From: Ruminococcus flavefaciens
GTDB taxonomy: Bacteria > Bacillota > Clostridia > Oscillospirales > Ruminococcaceae
Reading direction: 5' to 3'
Assembly: GCA_902760805.1 (NCBI GenBank)
Contig: CACWHY010000002.1
Location: forward strand, 62,001-126,000
Length of the DNA: 64,000 nucleotides
Of this stretch, positions 42,659-51,477 are shown piece by piece. Under the pieces are notes generated by a model, which saw only the letters and a program-made list of their open reading frames with translations, ran no database searches and was not told the DNA's origin. Positions within the stretch are counted from its first letter, which is position 1. The number at the start of each line of letters is the position of its first letter. Position numbers and translations under genes: made by a program.

Positions 42659-44677
42659 ATGTCCAGAAATAACGACAAAAATAAGAATTTTGAGATCCCA
42701 CGCCCGGTTTTCCCTAAGAGAGCTGTTGTTACAGGCGGTATGCCCTACGGTAATAAGGAGCTTCACTTCGGTCATGTGGGCGGAATGTTAGTATTTGCAG
42801 ACACCTATGCTCGTTTTCTCCGTGACCGTATCGGCAAGGAAAACGTTATCTTCGTCAGCGGTACAGACTGCTACGGCTCTCCTATCGCTGAGGGTTGGCG
42901 TGTTAAGGTCAACAATGGGGAATTTGAGGGCTCGTTAGAGGACTTCGTTGCAAGAAATCACAATAAGCAGAAGGAAACTCTCAATGCTTACGGTATCTCT
43001 CCTAACCTATTTGCAGCTTCCGGACTTGGCCGCTCAAAAGAGATCCACGCTGAGGTGACAGACTGGTTCATCAGTTCGCTATACAAAAAAGGCCAGCTTG
43101 ACCGCATCACTACTATGCAGTTTTTCGACGAGAAGGCAGGAGTTTTCCTCAACGGACGTCAGGTCATCGGTAAGTGCCCTGTTGATGGCTGCACCTCTGA
43201 AAAGGGCTATGCAGATGAGTGCGATATGGGCCACCAGTATATGCCGGAAAACCTCATCGACCCTGTGAGCACTCTTACAGGTGAAAGACCTACCATGAAG
43301 CCTGTCACAAACTGGTATTTCAAGCTCCGTGATTACGAGCAGCTCATGAAGGATTGGGTGGAGGAGCTGAAAAAGCGCAAGGATATTCGTCCCGTAGTTT
43401 GGAAGACTATAGATGAATTCCTGAAAAAGCCTGTTATTTACGTTAAGCGTGAATTTGAGGAGAAATACTTCTCTCTGAAGGACTCTATGCCTGAGCATGA
43501 GTATCTTGAGGAAAAGAAGAAGCCCTCATTCACCATACAATTCGAGACTCTTTCTGATTGTGATGAGGCTTGCCGTGTGCTTACTGAGAACGCTATCCGT
43601 TACCGCACCGGAAAGACTCTCGTTCCCTTCCGTCTTACCGGAAACATCGAATGGGGAGTCCCTGCACCTGTAATGGACGGTGTTGATGGACTGACTGTAT
43701 GGGTTTGGCCTGAGTCGCTTTGGGCTCCTATCTCCTTCACTCAGACCTATCTTGAGCAGGAAGGTCATGACCGCAGCGAATGGAAGGACTATTGGTGCAG
43801 CAAGGACTCCACGGTTTACCAGTTCATCGGTCAGGATAACATCTATTTCTATGGCATCGCTGAGCCTGCAATGTGGATGGCTCAGCAGGAAAATGCCGAG
43901 AAGACCGCTTCCCCTGCCGATGGTGAACTCCAGCTGCCTGTGATCGTGGCAAACCACCACATCCTTTTCCTGGACAAGAAGGCCTCAAGCTCCGGAGCTG
44001 TTAAGCCTCCTATGGCAGACGACCTGCTTGACCACTACACTCCCGAGCAGCTTCGTATGCACTGGCTTGGACTGGGCCTTGGTCAGCGCTCTGTCAGCTT
44101 TATGCCTAAGCCTTACAATCCTGATGCAAAGCCCGAGGACTCCGATCCTGTAGTAAAGGACGGTCTGCTGCTGTCAAACGTTTACAACCGCATGATCAGA
44201 ACTGCCTTTTACACTGCTCAGAACGAGCTTGAAGGCATCCTTCCTGATCTTGCTCCTCAGCAGGAGTTCATTGATGAAGCAAACAAGGCTGTTCTTGAAT
44301 ACGAACGCCATATGTCGAAATTCGCCTTCCACCAGTGTACCTATGTGCTTGACAGCTATATCAGAAAAGGCAGCAAGTACATGGCAAGGCAGTTCACAGG
44401 AACTTATCCTGACAAGGAAGCTCTCAAGCAGGATCTGGCAAACCTGTTCTACATCATCAGGATAACAGGTATCCTCCTCCACCCTATGGCTCCTTTCGGA
44501 ACTGAGAAGCTGAGGGAGTATCTCGACGTGGACGAGCGTATCTGGTCTTGGGACACTATTTTGGAGCCGCTTACCTATTTCACCGGCTCTGATCACAAGC
44601 TTAAATTCCTGCCGCCCAGAACTGACTTCTTCACCCGTCATGAGAGCCAGTTCGCACAGGCTGAAACTAACGAATAA
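42659..44677 (+). CDS. methionyl-tRNA synthetase-like class I aminoacyl-tRNA ligase, atypical
   Basis: 672 residues. The class I nucleotide site reads LHFGHVGG (HIGH variant). The MetRS zinc knuckle is clear: CPVDGCTSEKGYADECDMGH then PENLIDP. It continues through WVWPESLWAPIS and NHHILFLDKKASSSG. The last should be the KMSKS loop but reads KASSSG, lacking the second lysine used for amino acid activation. An extra stretch of about 80 residues lies between the zinc region and the second half of the catalytic fold. There is no C-terminal tRNA-binding EMAP/Trbp111 domain. It may be the cell's MetRS or a divergent paralogue; the window cannot decide. Confidence 0.8.
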   Translation: MSRNNDKNKNFEIPRPVFPKRAVVTGGMPYGNKELHFGHVGGMLVFADTYARFLRDRIGKENVIFVSGTDCYGSPIAEGWRVKVNNGEFEGSLEDFVARNHNKQKETLNAYGISPNLFAASGLGRSKEIHAEVTDWFISSLYKKGQLDRITTMQFFDEKAGVFLNGRQVIGKCPVDGCTSEKGYADECDMGHQYMPENLIDPVSTLTGERPTMKPVTNWYFKLRDYEQLMKDWVEELKKRKDIRPVVWKTIDEFLKKPVIYVKREFEEKYFSLKDSMPEHEYLEEKKKPSFTIQFETLSDCDEACRVLTENAIRYRTGKTLVPFRLTGNIEWGVPAPVMDGVDGLTVWVWPESLWAPISFTQTYLEQEGHDRSEWKDYWCSKDSTVYQFIGQDNIYFYGIAEPAMWMAQQENAEKTASPADGELQLPVIVANHHILFLDKKASSSGAVKPPMADDLLDHYTPEQLRMHWLGLGLGQRSVSFMPKPYNPDAKPEDSDPVVKDGLLLSNVYNRMIRTAFYTAQNELEGILPDLAPQQEFIDEANKAVLEYERHMSKFAFHQCTYVLDSYIRKGSKYMARQFTGTYPDKEALKQDLANLFYIIRITGILLHPMAPFGTEKLREYLDVDERIWSWDTILEPLTYFTGSDHKLKFLPPRTDFFTRHESQFAQAETNE

Positions 44678-44715
44678 TAGACAAAAGCCATTGCTATCAC
44701 TGTAATACAAAAAAT

Positions 44716-44750
44716 ATGCCCCTGCGTACTTATGTAACACGCAGGGGCAT
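44716..44750 (-). terminator. terminator of aspS
   Basis: ATGCCCCTGCGT (44716-44727) and ACGCAGGGGCAT (44739-44750), 12 bp stem. On the minus strand it is followed by ATTTTTTG. It may also stop plus-strand transcripts of the MetRS-like gene. Confidence 0.88.
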
Positions 44751-44786
44751 AACTTGTGTAACTATGTTTAGTTTCGGGGAGCTCTA

Positions 44787-46562
44787 TTATTCTTCCGTTG
44801 CAGTTACTTCGATACCAAGCACATCAAGGCTCGCCTTGTCAACCGGTGCAGGACACTCGCTCATGAGCTCGCTGGCGTTCTGTACCTTCGGGAAGGCGAG
44901 TACATCACGGAGACTGTCTGCCTTGCACATGATCATTGCAAGACGATCAAGTCCGATACCCATTCCACCGTGAGGCGGAGCTGCGTAGCGGTAAGCGTCT
45001 ACCAGGAAGCCAAACTTTGCCTGGATCTCCTCATCACTCATGCCGAGAGCCTCGAACATCTTCTGCTGAAGCTCAAAATCTGTGATACGCATAGAGCCGC
45101 TTGAGAGCTCTGTTCCGTTTAGCACCAGATCCCAAGCCTTTGCACGAACGTTTGCTGGGTCAGAGTCGAGATACTCCAGACACTCCTCCATAGGCATAGT
45201 GAAGGGGTGATGAGCAGCTACCCAAGTCTGGCTGTCCTCATCGAATTCGAAGAAAGGCATTTCTGTGATCCACAGGAAATTGTACTTATCCTCGGGAATA
45301 ACATCCAGGCGCTTTCCGCAGATCAGACGGATAGCTCCCAGAGTTGAAAGAACAGTCTTAGTCTTGTCAGCACAGATCAGAACAAGGTCTCCCTGCTGAG
45401 CATCTACTGACGAGCAGATCTTCTCCAGGTCTCCTTCTGCAAGGAATTTCTTAAATGAGCAGTTAGGCTCATCGGCCCAACGAATATAAGCAAGGCCTTT
45501 AGCACCGATACCCTTAGCGTGGTCGACCAGCTTGTCAATCTCCTTACGGGTGTAAGTGGCAGCTCCGTTCTTTACGTTTATCGCACGAACTGATCCGCCT
45601 TCTTCGATAGCGTTTTTGAAAACAACAAAGTCAATGTCCTTAACGGTATCAGTGATATCCTGGATCTCAAATCCGAAGCGAGTATCAGGCTTGTCGGAGC
45701 CATAACGATTCATTGCATCAGCAAATGTAAGGCGAGGAAGTGGAGTAGGCACGTCAACTCCCATAACTTCCTTGAAAACACGCTGAATGAAGCCTTCTAC
45801 GCACTCCTGGATATCCTCAGCATCAACGAAGGACATCTCAAGATCGATCTGGGTGAACTCAGGCTGACGATCTGCACGGAGATCCTCGTCACGGAAACAG
45901 CGTGCAAGCTGGATATAGCGGTCATAGCCCGCGATCATCAGAAGCTGCTTGTAGATCTGGGGAGACTGGGGCAGAGCGTAGAAGCTGCCGGGATGAACTC
46001 TGGAAGGGATGAGATAGTCTCTTGCGCCCTCAGGTGTGGACTTCATCATCATAGGGGTTTCGATCTCAAGGAAGCCGTTCTCATAAAAGTATTCACGGGT
46101 CACCTTTGCGATCTGGTGACGCATGATGATATTCTGCTGGAGCGGTGCTCTTCTAAGGTCGAGATAGCGGTATTTAAGGCGGAGCTCTTCGTTTACCTTT
46201 GTTTCATTTGTGATTTCAAAGGGAGTAGTCTGTGCCTTTGAAAGGATCCGAAGGTCTGTAACAAATATCTCAACGTTTCCGTTTTTGAGCTTGTCGTTGA
46301 CGCTCTCACGCTCCATGACATTACCTTTTGCCATGAGAACATACTCGCTCTTACAGGAAGAAGCCTTCTCGAAAACAGCGGGGTCCGACTTATCATTGAA
46401 TGTAATCTGAACAACTCCAGTTCTATCACGAAGAACGATGAAGATAACGCCGCCCTTGTCACGGATCCTGTCAACGAAGCCGCCAACTACGACTTCCTGA
46501 CCTGCCTGAGTTACCTCACCGCAATAATGTGTACGCTTGAGGCCTTTCATACTGTCTGCCAT
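44787..46562 (-). CDS. aspS: aspartyl-tRNA synthetase
   Basis: Class II synthetase of 591 residues, the long bacterial type. N-terminal anticodon-binding OB fold (about residues 15-105), catalytic core with EIETPMMMKSTPEGARDYL, RCFRDEDLRADRQPEFTQID (motif 2), the bacterial GAD insertion (about 290-420), and motif 3 GGMGIGLDRLAMIM near the C terminus. It attaches aspartate to tRNA-Asp. It lies 1 base downstream of hisS, a pair frequently found together in Firmicutes. Terminator follows at 44716-44750. Confidence 0.96.
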   Translation of the reverse strand: MADSMKGLKRTHYCGEVTQAGQEVVVGGFVDRIRDKGGVIFIVLRDRTGVVQITFNDKSDPAVFEKASSCKSEYVLMAKGNVMERESVNDKLKNGNVEIFVTDLRILSKAQTTPFEITNETKVNEELRLKYRYLDLRRAPLQQNIIMRHQIAKVTREYFYENGFLEIETPMMMKSTPEGARDYLIPSRVHPGSFYALPQSPQIYKQLLMIAGYDRYIQLARCFRDEDLRADRQPEFTQIDLEMSFVDAEDIQECVEGFIQRVFKEVMGVDVPTPLPRLTFADAMNRYGSDKPDTRFGFEIQDITDTVKDIDFVVFKNAIEEGGSVRAINVKNGAATYTRKEIDKLVDHAKGIGAKGLAYIRWADEPNCSFKKFLAEGDLEKICSSVDAQQGDLVLICADKTKTVLSTLGAIRLICGKRLDVIPEDKYNFLWITEMPFFEFDEDSQTWVAAHHPFTMPMEECLEYLDSDPANVRAKAWDLVLNGTELSSGSMRITDFELQQKMFEALGMSDEEIQAKFGFLVDAYRYAAPPHGGMGIGLDRLAMIMCKADSLRDVLAFPKVQNASELMSECPAPVDKASLDVLGIEVTATEE

Positions 46563-46563
46563 T

Positions 46564-47904
46564 TTAATTATCCTCCCCTGTCAGCGGTAAGAATGCCAGG
46601 TCATCTGCACCTGTATCCAAATTGCTGAGCATTTTATCAATATAGTAGCTGTCGAAATTTCCGGTGAACTTGTCGTCCAGAGTTATCTCCTTCTCTTCAC
46701 CGGACTCCATATCTTTAAGGCGAGCCTTGTTTTGAGCCAGCTCATTGTCTCCAAGAACGACAGTAAACGCTGCGCCGATCTTGTTGGCGTACTTCATCTG
46801 AGCCTTGAGGCCTCTGCCCATGAAGTCGTGGTCGGCAAAATATCCGTACTCACGGAGATCACGGCAAAGCTCCATGGCTTTTTCAAGAGCAGCATCGCCC
46901 ATTGTTGCGAAATAGATGTCACACTTTTTGGGAACGAGGTAGTCACAATTCTGCTTGTCCATAACAAGGAGAAGCCGCTCGATACCCATTGCCATACCAA
47001 GTGCCGGAGTAGGCTGACCGCCAAGCTGCTGGATAAGGCCGTCGTAACGGCCGCCGCCGCAGACGGTCCCCTGAGCGCCGATCTCTGTGGTGATGAACTC
47101 GAATACTGTTTTTGTGTAGTAGTCAAGACCACGAACTATCTTGGGGTTGACATTATACTCAATACCCATTTCTGTAAGGTATTTCTTTACTTTTTCAAAG
47201 TGATCGGCACAATCCTCACAAAGATAATCCAGAATAAGCGGAGCACCCTTAGCGATCTCCTGACAAATGGGGCTCTTGCAGTCCAGAAGACGCATCGGGT
47301 TTTTCACCAGACGCTCCTTACAGGTATCACAAAGCTCGTCCTCTCTTGCGGAGAAAAAGCTCTTGAGAGCCTTATGGTACTCAGCACGGCACTTAGGACA
47401 GCCGATAGAATTGATATTCAGAACAATGTTCTTTATCTCCAGCCTATCAAGGATCTTCTTTCCCAGAGAGATGACCTCTGCATCAGCAGCAGGAGAAGCA
47501 GATCCAGCCATCTCCACACCGAACTGGTGGAATTCTCTCAAACGTCCGGCCTGAGGCCTTTCGTGGCGGAAGCAAGAGATCAGATAGAAAATACGCTGCG
47601 GAAGGGCTTCATTCAGCAGACTATTCTGGAGCATCGCACGGATAGCACCTGCGGTACCCTCAGGACGGAGAGTAAACTTAGTTTCCTTAGCCATGACTGT
47701 GTACATTTCCTTCTGAACAACGTCAGTTGTCTCGCCTACAGAGCGCAGGAACAGATCAGTGTTCTCGAATGTGGGGAAACGTATCTCGCCGAAGCCGAAG
47801 CTCTCAGCAGTCTCTCTTGCGATCTTTTCCACGGTGTGCCATTTGTGTACATCTCGTGGGATAACGTCCTCAGTACCATTAGGGCGCTTGATATTTTCAG
47901 CCAT
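46564..47904 (-). CDS. hisS: histidyl-tRNA synthetase
   Basis: 446 residues. Class II core: RPEGTAGAIRAM and CFRHERPQAGRLREFHQFGVE (motif 2), the histidine signature GLDYYTKTVFEF, and motif 3 ALGMAMGIERLL. A CX2C pair in SIGCPKCRAEY and CDTCKER in the insertion may bind zinc. The C-terminal anticodon domain ends in a short unusual tail. The start ATG at 47904 follows AAAGGCTG; a TATAAT box lies about 30 bases upstream. No T-box leader fits in the 66-base gap before mgsA. Confidence 0.96.
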   Translation of the reverse strand: MAENIKRPNGTEDVIPRDVHKWHTVEKIARETAESFGFGEIRFPTFENTDLFLRSVGETTDVVQKEMYTVMAKETKFTLRPEGTAGAIRAMLQNSLLNEALPQRIFYLISCFRHERPQAGRLREFHQFGVEMAGSASPAADAEVISLGKKILDRLEIKNIVLNINSIGCPKCRAEYHKALKSFFSAREDELCDTCKERLVKNPMRLLDCKSPICQEIAKGAPLILDYLCEDCADHFEKVKKYLTEMGIEYNVNPKIVRGLDYYTKTVFEFITTEIGAQGTVCGGGRYDGLIQQLGGQPTPALGMAMGIERLLLVMDKQNCDYLVPKKCDIYFATMGDAALEKAMELCRDLREYGYFADHDFMGRGLKAQMKYANKIGAAFTVVLGDNELAQNKARLKDMESGEEKEITLDDKFTGNFDSYYIDKMLSNLDTGADDLAFLPLTGEDN

Positions 47905-47938
47905 ATTTTTCAGCCTTTCTTTACCTTATTATACATGA

Positions 47939-47965
47939 AAATTGTCCCTGACAAGAGGGACAATT
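47939..47965 (-). terminator. probable terminator of mgsA
   Basis: AATTGTCCC (47939-47947) and GGGACAATT (47957-47965) form a 9 bp stem just beyond the mgsA stop, followed on the minus strand by TTTTCATG. The T run is short. Confidence 0.6.
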
Positions 47966-47970
47966 CATTC

Positions 47971-48372
47971 TCAGATAGTCGGTGTACCGACCTCACGCCA
48001 GTCAAGATCACCACGCTCGAGAGCAAGTATAAGCGCCTCGGCAGTAGCGATATTAGTGGCGACAGGAACGTTATGAACATCACAAAGTCTCAGGAGATTC
48101 ATATCATTCACATCGTTCACCTTGGGGTTGATGGGATCTCTGAAGAAAAGAAGCACATCCACCTCGTTACATGAGAGCAGAGCCAGGATCTGTTCTGCAC
48201 CTCCACGGCCGCTCAGGTAGCGTTTAATGGGCAGTCCGGTCGCCTCGCTGACCTGTTTTCCGGTTGTGTTGGTTGCCATAAGAGTGTGTTTGGAAAGTAT
48301 GCCGCAGTATGCGCTGCAAAACTGTACCATCAGTTCCTTTTTTGCGTCATGCGCAATAATAGCGATCTTCAT
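47971..48372 (-). CDS. mgsA: methylglyoxal synthase
   Basis: 133 residues, MGS-like fold. IAIIAHDAKKELM at the N terminus, TNTTGKQV (phosphate site), GRGGAEQI where most members have GGDQQIG, then LFFRDPINPKVNDVN with the catalytic aspartates and VPVATNIATAEALI. It converts dihydroxyacetone phosphate to methylglyoxal, relieving phosphate stress of glycolysis. It follows the MinD-like gene by 41 bases; this pairing is common in Clostridia. The changed GGD box is worth noting. Confidence 0.88.
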   Translation of the reverse strand: MKIAIIAHDAKKELMVQFCSAYCGILSKHTLMATNTTGKQVSEATGLPIKRYLSGRGGAEQILALLSCNEVDVLLFFRDPINPKVNDVNDMNLLRLCDVHNVPVATNIATAEALILALERGDLDWREVGTPTI

Positions 48373-48413
48373 TTATCTGTCCTTTCCCCGCTATGAGCGG
48401 AATTTATTTTTTG

Positions 48414-49151
48414 TCATGAAGTCTTTACTGTAAGAGGAACAAATTCTCCGCCAAGGCGCTTGGAGATAGCATCAAAAGCCTTAAGCGCAGATGAATCTGT
48501 AGGAATAGGAGTACCCTTACCAGTAGCGACAGTCATCTTGAAATCATCGGGGATAACGCCGATGAGCTGAACGCCCACCTTATCGATGATCTCATCAAGG
48601 TTTGCAACAAGAGCATCGCCGATGACTTTTTTGCTGATCTTATTTATAATGAGACGCTGGCTCTTGTTTCCTCTGTTATAGAACTCATCAGACATAAGGC
48701 TTGCATCTCTTATGCAGACAGGATCGGGAGTAGAGACTACCAGGATAAGATTAGCCTGTTCAACAATATCAAAAACGTGAGAATTTATTCCAGCGCCGGT
48801 ATCGATGATTATGTACTCAAAATACTTCTTTACTGAGCGGCAGATCTCAACGATCTGTTCAGCAGAAACGCTTGTAAGAGTTTTAGGAGCACAGAGCAGA
48901 TTGAGGTTAGTTGCCATAGGAACCTGAGCAACAGCATCAAGGGCAGATTTTCTGCCAGAGAGTACATCGCCAAGGTCATACTTTATGTTATCCTCAACGC
49001 CAAACATGATGTCGAGGCATCTGAGTCCGAAATCAAGCTCGATGAGAAGAGTTCTGTGACCCTGCTTAGCGAGAGTATAGCCAAGACCAGCACAGACGGT
49101 AGATTTTCCTGTGCCTCCCTTACCGGAGGTAACTGCGATTATTTTAGACAT
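48414..49151 (-). CDS. minD: MinD-like P-loop ATPase
   Basis: 245 residues. Deviant Walker A SGKGGTGKST at residues 9-18, then LIELDFGLRCLDIMFGVE, Walker B IIIDTGAG and VSTPDPVCIRDA, all in MinD-like order. MinD dimers recruit MinC to block septum formation at the poles. However, the last residues (GGEFVPLTVKTS) do not form the basic amphipathic helix that ties MinD to membrane, and neither minC nor minE is adjacent. It could be a MinD/FlhG relative with another cargo. Own promoter at 49229-49257. Confidence 0.78.
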   Translation of the reverse strand: MSKIIAVTSGKGGTGKSTVCAGLGYTLAKQGHRTLLIELDFGLRCLDIMFGVEDNIKYDLGDVLSGRKSALDAVAQVPMATNLNLLCAPKTLTSVSAEQIVEICRSVKKYFEYIIIDTGAGINSHVFDIVEQANLILVVSTPDPVCIRDASLMSDEFYNRGNKSQRLIINKISKKVIGDALVANLDEIIDKVGVQLIGVIPDDFKMTVATGKGTPIPTDSSALKAFDAISKRLGGEFVPLTVKTS

Positions 49152-49228
49152 TATGCATTTCCTTTCCTGATCCGCCGCTTTATGCAGAGGATGCCATAAG
49201 TCTTAATGAAATAATTATCCTAATGTAC

Positions 49229-49257
49229 ATTATAACACAAAAGCGTATTTTTGTCAA
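49229..49257 (-). promoter_or_regulatory. sigma-A promoter of minD-mgsA
   Basis: Minus strand: TTGACA (49257-49252), 17 bp, TATAAT (49234-49229). Leader of about 70 bases with no obvious structure. Confidence 0.85.
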
Positions 49258-49333
49258 AGAAATATTTTAACAGCAATAGAAAATTGTGCAATCAGCCGCA
49301 TTTGATTACAATATCTTGTGCAATACTGACAGA

Positions 49334-49834
49334 TCACTTCTTTAATTCTTCCATTATTTTACCAACTGTTTTTTCGATACCACAGCCTGTTTCGTCAACA
49401 ACTATGTCAGCCCAGCGCTCATAGAGAGGTTTTCGCTCGTTGAACAAGTCTGAAAGCCGCTGTCCGGGGCGAATGACTACTCCCCTGTTTTTAATGTTGC
49501 CAAGGCGGTATTTCAGCTTTCTATATTCAAGACTAAGGTAGACCACTGTACCTATTTCAGAAAGATGCTTCATAGCTTCTTCCCCGTAGATAACGCTTCC
49601 ACCGGTGGCGATGACTGAATTCTCTGCGGAAAGCCGGCTGCATATCCGGTTTTCGGTCTTCAAAAAGCCGTCGATCCCTTCAGAGGCGATGATCTCTTTA
49701 AGGAGCCTTCCCTCTTTTTCTTGGATAACAAGGTCAGTATCAACAAAACGGTATCCCAAGAGCTTGGCAAGGATAACACCTACGGTGCTCTTGCCTACCC
49801 CTGGCATACCGATAAGTACAACATTATTTTTCAC
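49334..49834 (-). CDS. aroK: shikimate kinase
   Basis: 166 residues, normal length. Walker A GMPGVGKST at residues 9-17, DTDLVI with the magnesium and shikimate aspartates, KTENRI with the substrate arginine, ATGGS, and VIRPGQRLSDLFNERKPLY forming the lid. It phosphorylates shikimate in the chorismate pathway. The start codon is GTG at 49834 after GAGGGATCAAATA. Single gene, divergent from the TIGR01212 radical SAM gene. Confidence 0.94.
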   Translation of the reverse strand: MKNNVVLIGMPGVGKSTVGVILAKLLGYRFVDTDLVIQEKEGRLLKEIIASEGIDGFLKTENRICSRLSAENSVIATGGSVIYGEEAMKHLSEIGTVVYLSLEYRKLKYRLGNIKNRGVVIRPGQRLSDLFNERKPLYERWADIVVDETGCGIEKTVGKIMEELKK

Positions 49835-49947
49835 TATTTGATCCCTCAGCTTATCATTTTTACTAATTATATTTTACTCCTAAAACTCTATCATGTCAAG
49901 AGAAACCTGCCCGAAAATTGCGAAGATCTTATCTAATATGTCAATTA

Positions 49948-49976
49948 TTGACAAAGGCCGATTTCTATGCTACCAT
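49948..49976 (+). promoter_or_regulatory. sigma-A promoter of the TIGR01212 gene
   Basis: TTGACA (49948-49953), 17 bp, TACCAT (49971-49976). Its position rules out the earlier in-frame start at 49893. Confidence 0.75.
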
Positions 49977-49994
49977 GAAATAGGAGGTGAAGAT

Positions 49995-50936
49995 ATGCAA
50001 AGCTCACCATTTGTCTATTCTTCGGACAATAAGCGCTATCATACGCTGAATTATCATTTGAACAAGCTCTTCGGACAAAAGGTCTACAAGGCAGCGATCG
50101 ATGCTGGTATGACCTGTCCAAATATCGACGGCACAAAAGGCATAGGCGGCTGTATTTTTTGCAGCGGAGGAAGCGGATATTTCACTCACGCAGGCATATC
50201 CGTAAGTGATCAGCTTATTGCTGAGAGCCGCAGGATACAAGAAAAAATCGGAAAAACAGCACCAATGATAGCCTATTTTCAGGCAAATACCAACACATAC
50301 GCTTCGGCAGAACATCTTCGTGAGATCTATGATACAGCCCTTTCCTTCCCCGAAGTAGTGGGTCTTTCTATCGGAACAAGAGCTGACTGTTTGCCGAATG
50401 AGGTTTTGGAGCTGCTTTCTGAACTGAACGATAGAACTTACCTGACCGTTGAGCTCGGTATGCAGACAGTTCATGAAGAGACTATCAGCCGGATCAACCG
50501 ATGCTGCACTCATCATGAGTTCTTAAAAGGCTATGAACGGCTGAAAAGCCTGGGGATCCAAGTTTGTCTGCATCTAATAAACTCTCTTCCCGGCGAAACT
50601 CCTGAGATGATGATAGAAACAGCAAGGCAAGTCGCAAGATTAAGGCCAAATGCAGTAAAGCTGCAAATGCTCCACGTTATTCGAGGCACAGAATTGGAAA
50701 AACTATGGAAAAATGGCGATGTGCCGCTGCTTAGTCGTGAAGGATACATAGATATCATCGTTAAGCAGCTTGAGCTCCTTCCGCCGGAAACTGTCATCGA
50801 GCGCATAACAGGTGACGGAAATAAAGCAACGCTTATTGCTCCTATGTGGAGTGCTGATAAGATTGCAGTTTTAGGTGAAATCGACAAGCGACTAGCCGAG
50901 CTGGAGACTTTTCAGGGAAGACTTTTCCAAGGCTAG
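49995..50936 (+). CDS. radical SAM protein, TIGR01212 (YhcC) family
   Basis: 313 residues. Cluster motif CPNIDGTKGIGGCIFC (CX11CX2C) at about residues 37-52, preceded by LFGQKVYKAAIDAGMT, then YFQANTNTYA, VGLSIGTRADCLP, VELGMQT and HLINSLPGETPEMM. These define the TIGR01212/YhcC family, whose reaction is unknown. AGGAGGTGAAGAT and the promoter both point to the ATG at 49995. Monocistronic by position. Confidence 0.92.
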   Translation: MQSSPFVYSSDNKRYHTLNYHLNKLFGQKVYKAAIDAGMTCPNIDGTKGIGGCIFCSGGSGYFTHAGISVSDQLIAESRRIQEKIGKTAPMIAYFQANTNTYASAEHLREIYDTALSFPEVVGLSIGTRADCLPNEVLELLSELNDRTYLTVELGMQTVHEETISRINRCCTHHEFLKGYERLKSLGIQVCLHLINSLPGETPEMMIETARQVARLRPNAVKLQMLHVIRGTELEKLWKNGDVPLLSREGYIDIIVKQLELLPPETVIERITGDGNKATLIAPMWSADKIAVLGEIDKRLAELETFQGRLFQG

Positions 50937-51015
50937 TTTGTTCACGAAAAATTTACATTTGTCATGCGTCAGAACTTGATCTCCGCCGTTAAACACTATG
51001 AAGGGAGGTTTCGAT

Positions 51016-51477
51016 ATGGCTATAGATCTGCGTGAAGAATATGATAAGATCTTTCGTTATTGCTATATTAGAGTCCGTGACCGGCACACAGCCGAGGATC
51101 TGACTCAGGAAACCTTCCTGCGCTACCTGGAGCGTCCCCATTATCATTCTGGCACAAAAACGCTCAGGCTGCTTTACACGATCGCACGCAACCTCTGCGT
51201 CGATGAATACCGCAGACGCAGCTCTCAAGATCTCCCCGAGGATCTTCCTTCGGGTGCAGATATTGAGGAGGGCGTTCTGGAGAGCCTCTCCCTTCAACAA
51301 GCTCTCGCAGAATTGCCCTATGAGGACCGAGAGCTGCTTCTTTTGCGGTATGTAAATGACGTCCCCGTGAGCGTTATCTCCGGTTTGCTCGGCGTTTCAA
51401 GATCTACGGTAAATAGACGCCTGAAACGTATTACAGAAGATCTTCGCATACAATTGGGAAAGGAGGAGCTCGAATGA
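51016..51477 (+). CDS. ECF-type RNA polymerase sigma factor
   Basis: 153 residues with region 2 (YDKIFRYCYIRVRDRHTAED and LTQETFLRYL) and region 4 (LPYEDRELLLLRYV, SVISGLLGVSRSTVNRRLKR) and nothing else, as in extracytoplasmic-function sigma factors. GGGAGG fits the ATG at 51016; the frame opens at 50998. The stop codon overlaps the start of a membrane-anchored partner by four bases, the normal sigma/anti-sigma arrangement. It probably directs RNA polymerase to a stress or envelope regulon, including its own gene. Confidence 0.92.
   Translation: MAIDLREEYDKIFRYCYIRVRDRHTAEDLTQETFLRYLERPHYHSGTKTLRLLYTIARNLCVDEYRRRSSQDLPEDLPSGADIEEGVLESLSLQQALAELPYEDRELLLLRYVNDVPVSVISGLLGVSRSTVNRRLKRITEDLRIQLGKEELE

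Noticed and set aside
47905..47970. Possible T-box riboswitch before hisS-aspS
   Set aside because: The gap is only 66 bases and holds a terminator hairpin; too short for a T-box.
46732..48174. 480-residue plus-strand frame across hisS and mgsA
   Set aside because: Antisense to two well-conserved genes; the translation is low in structure and has no motif.
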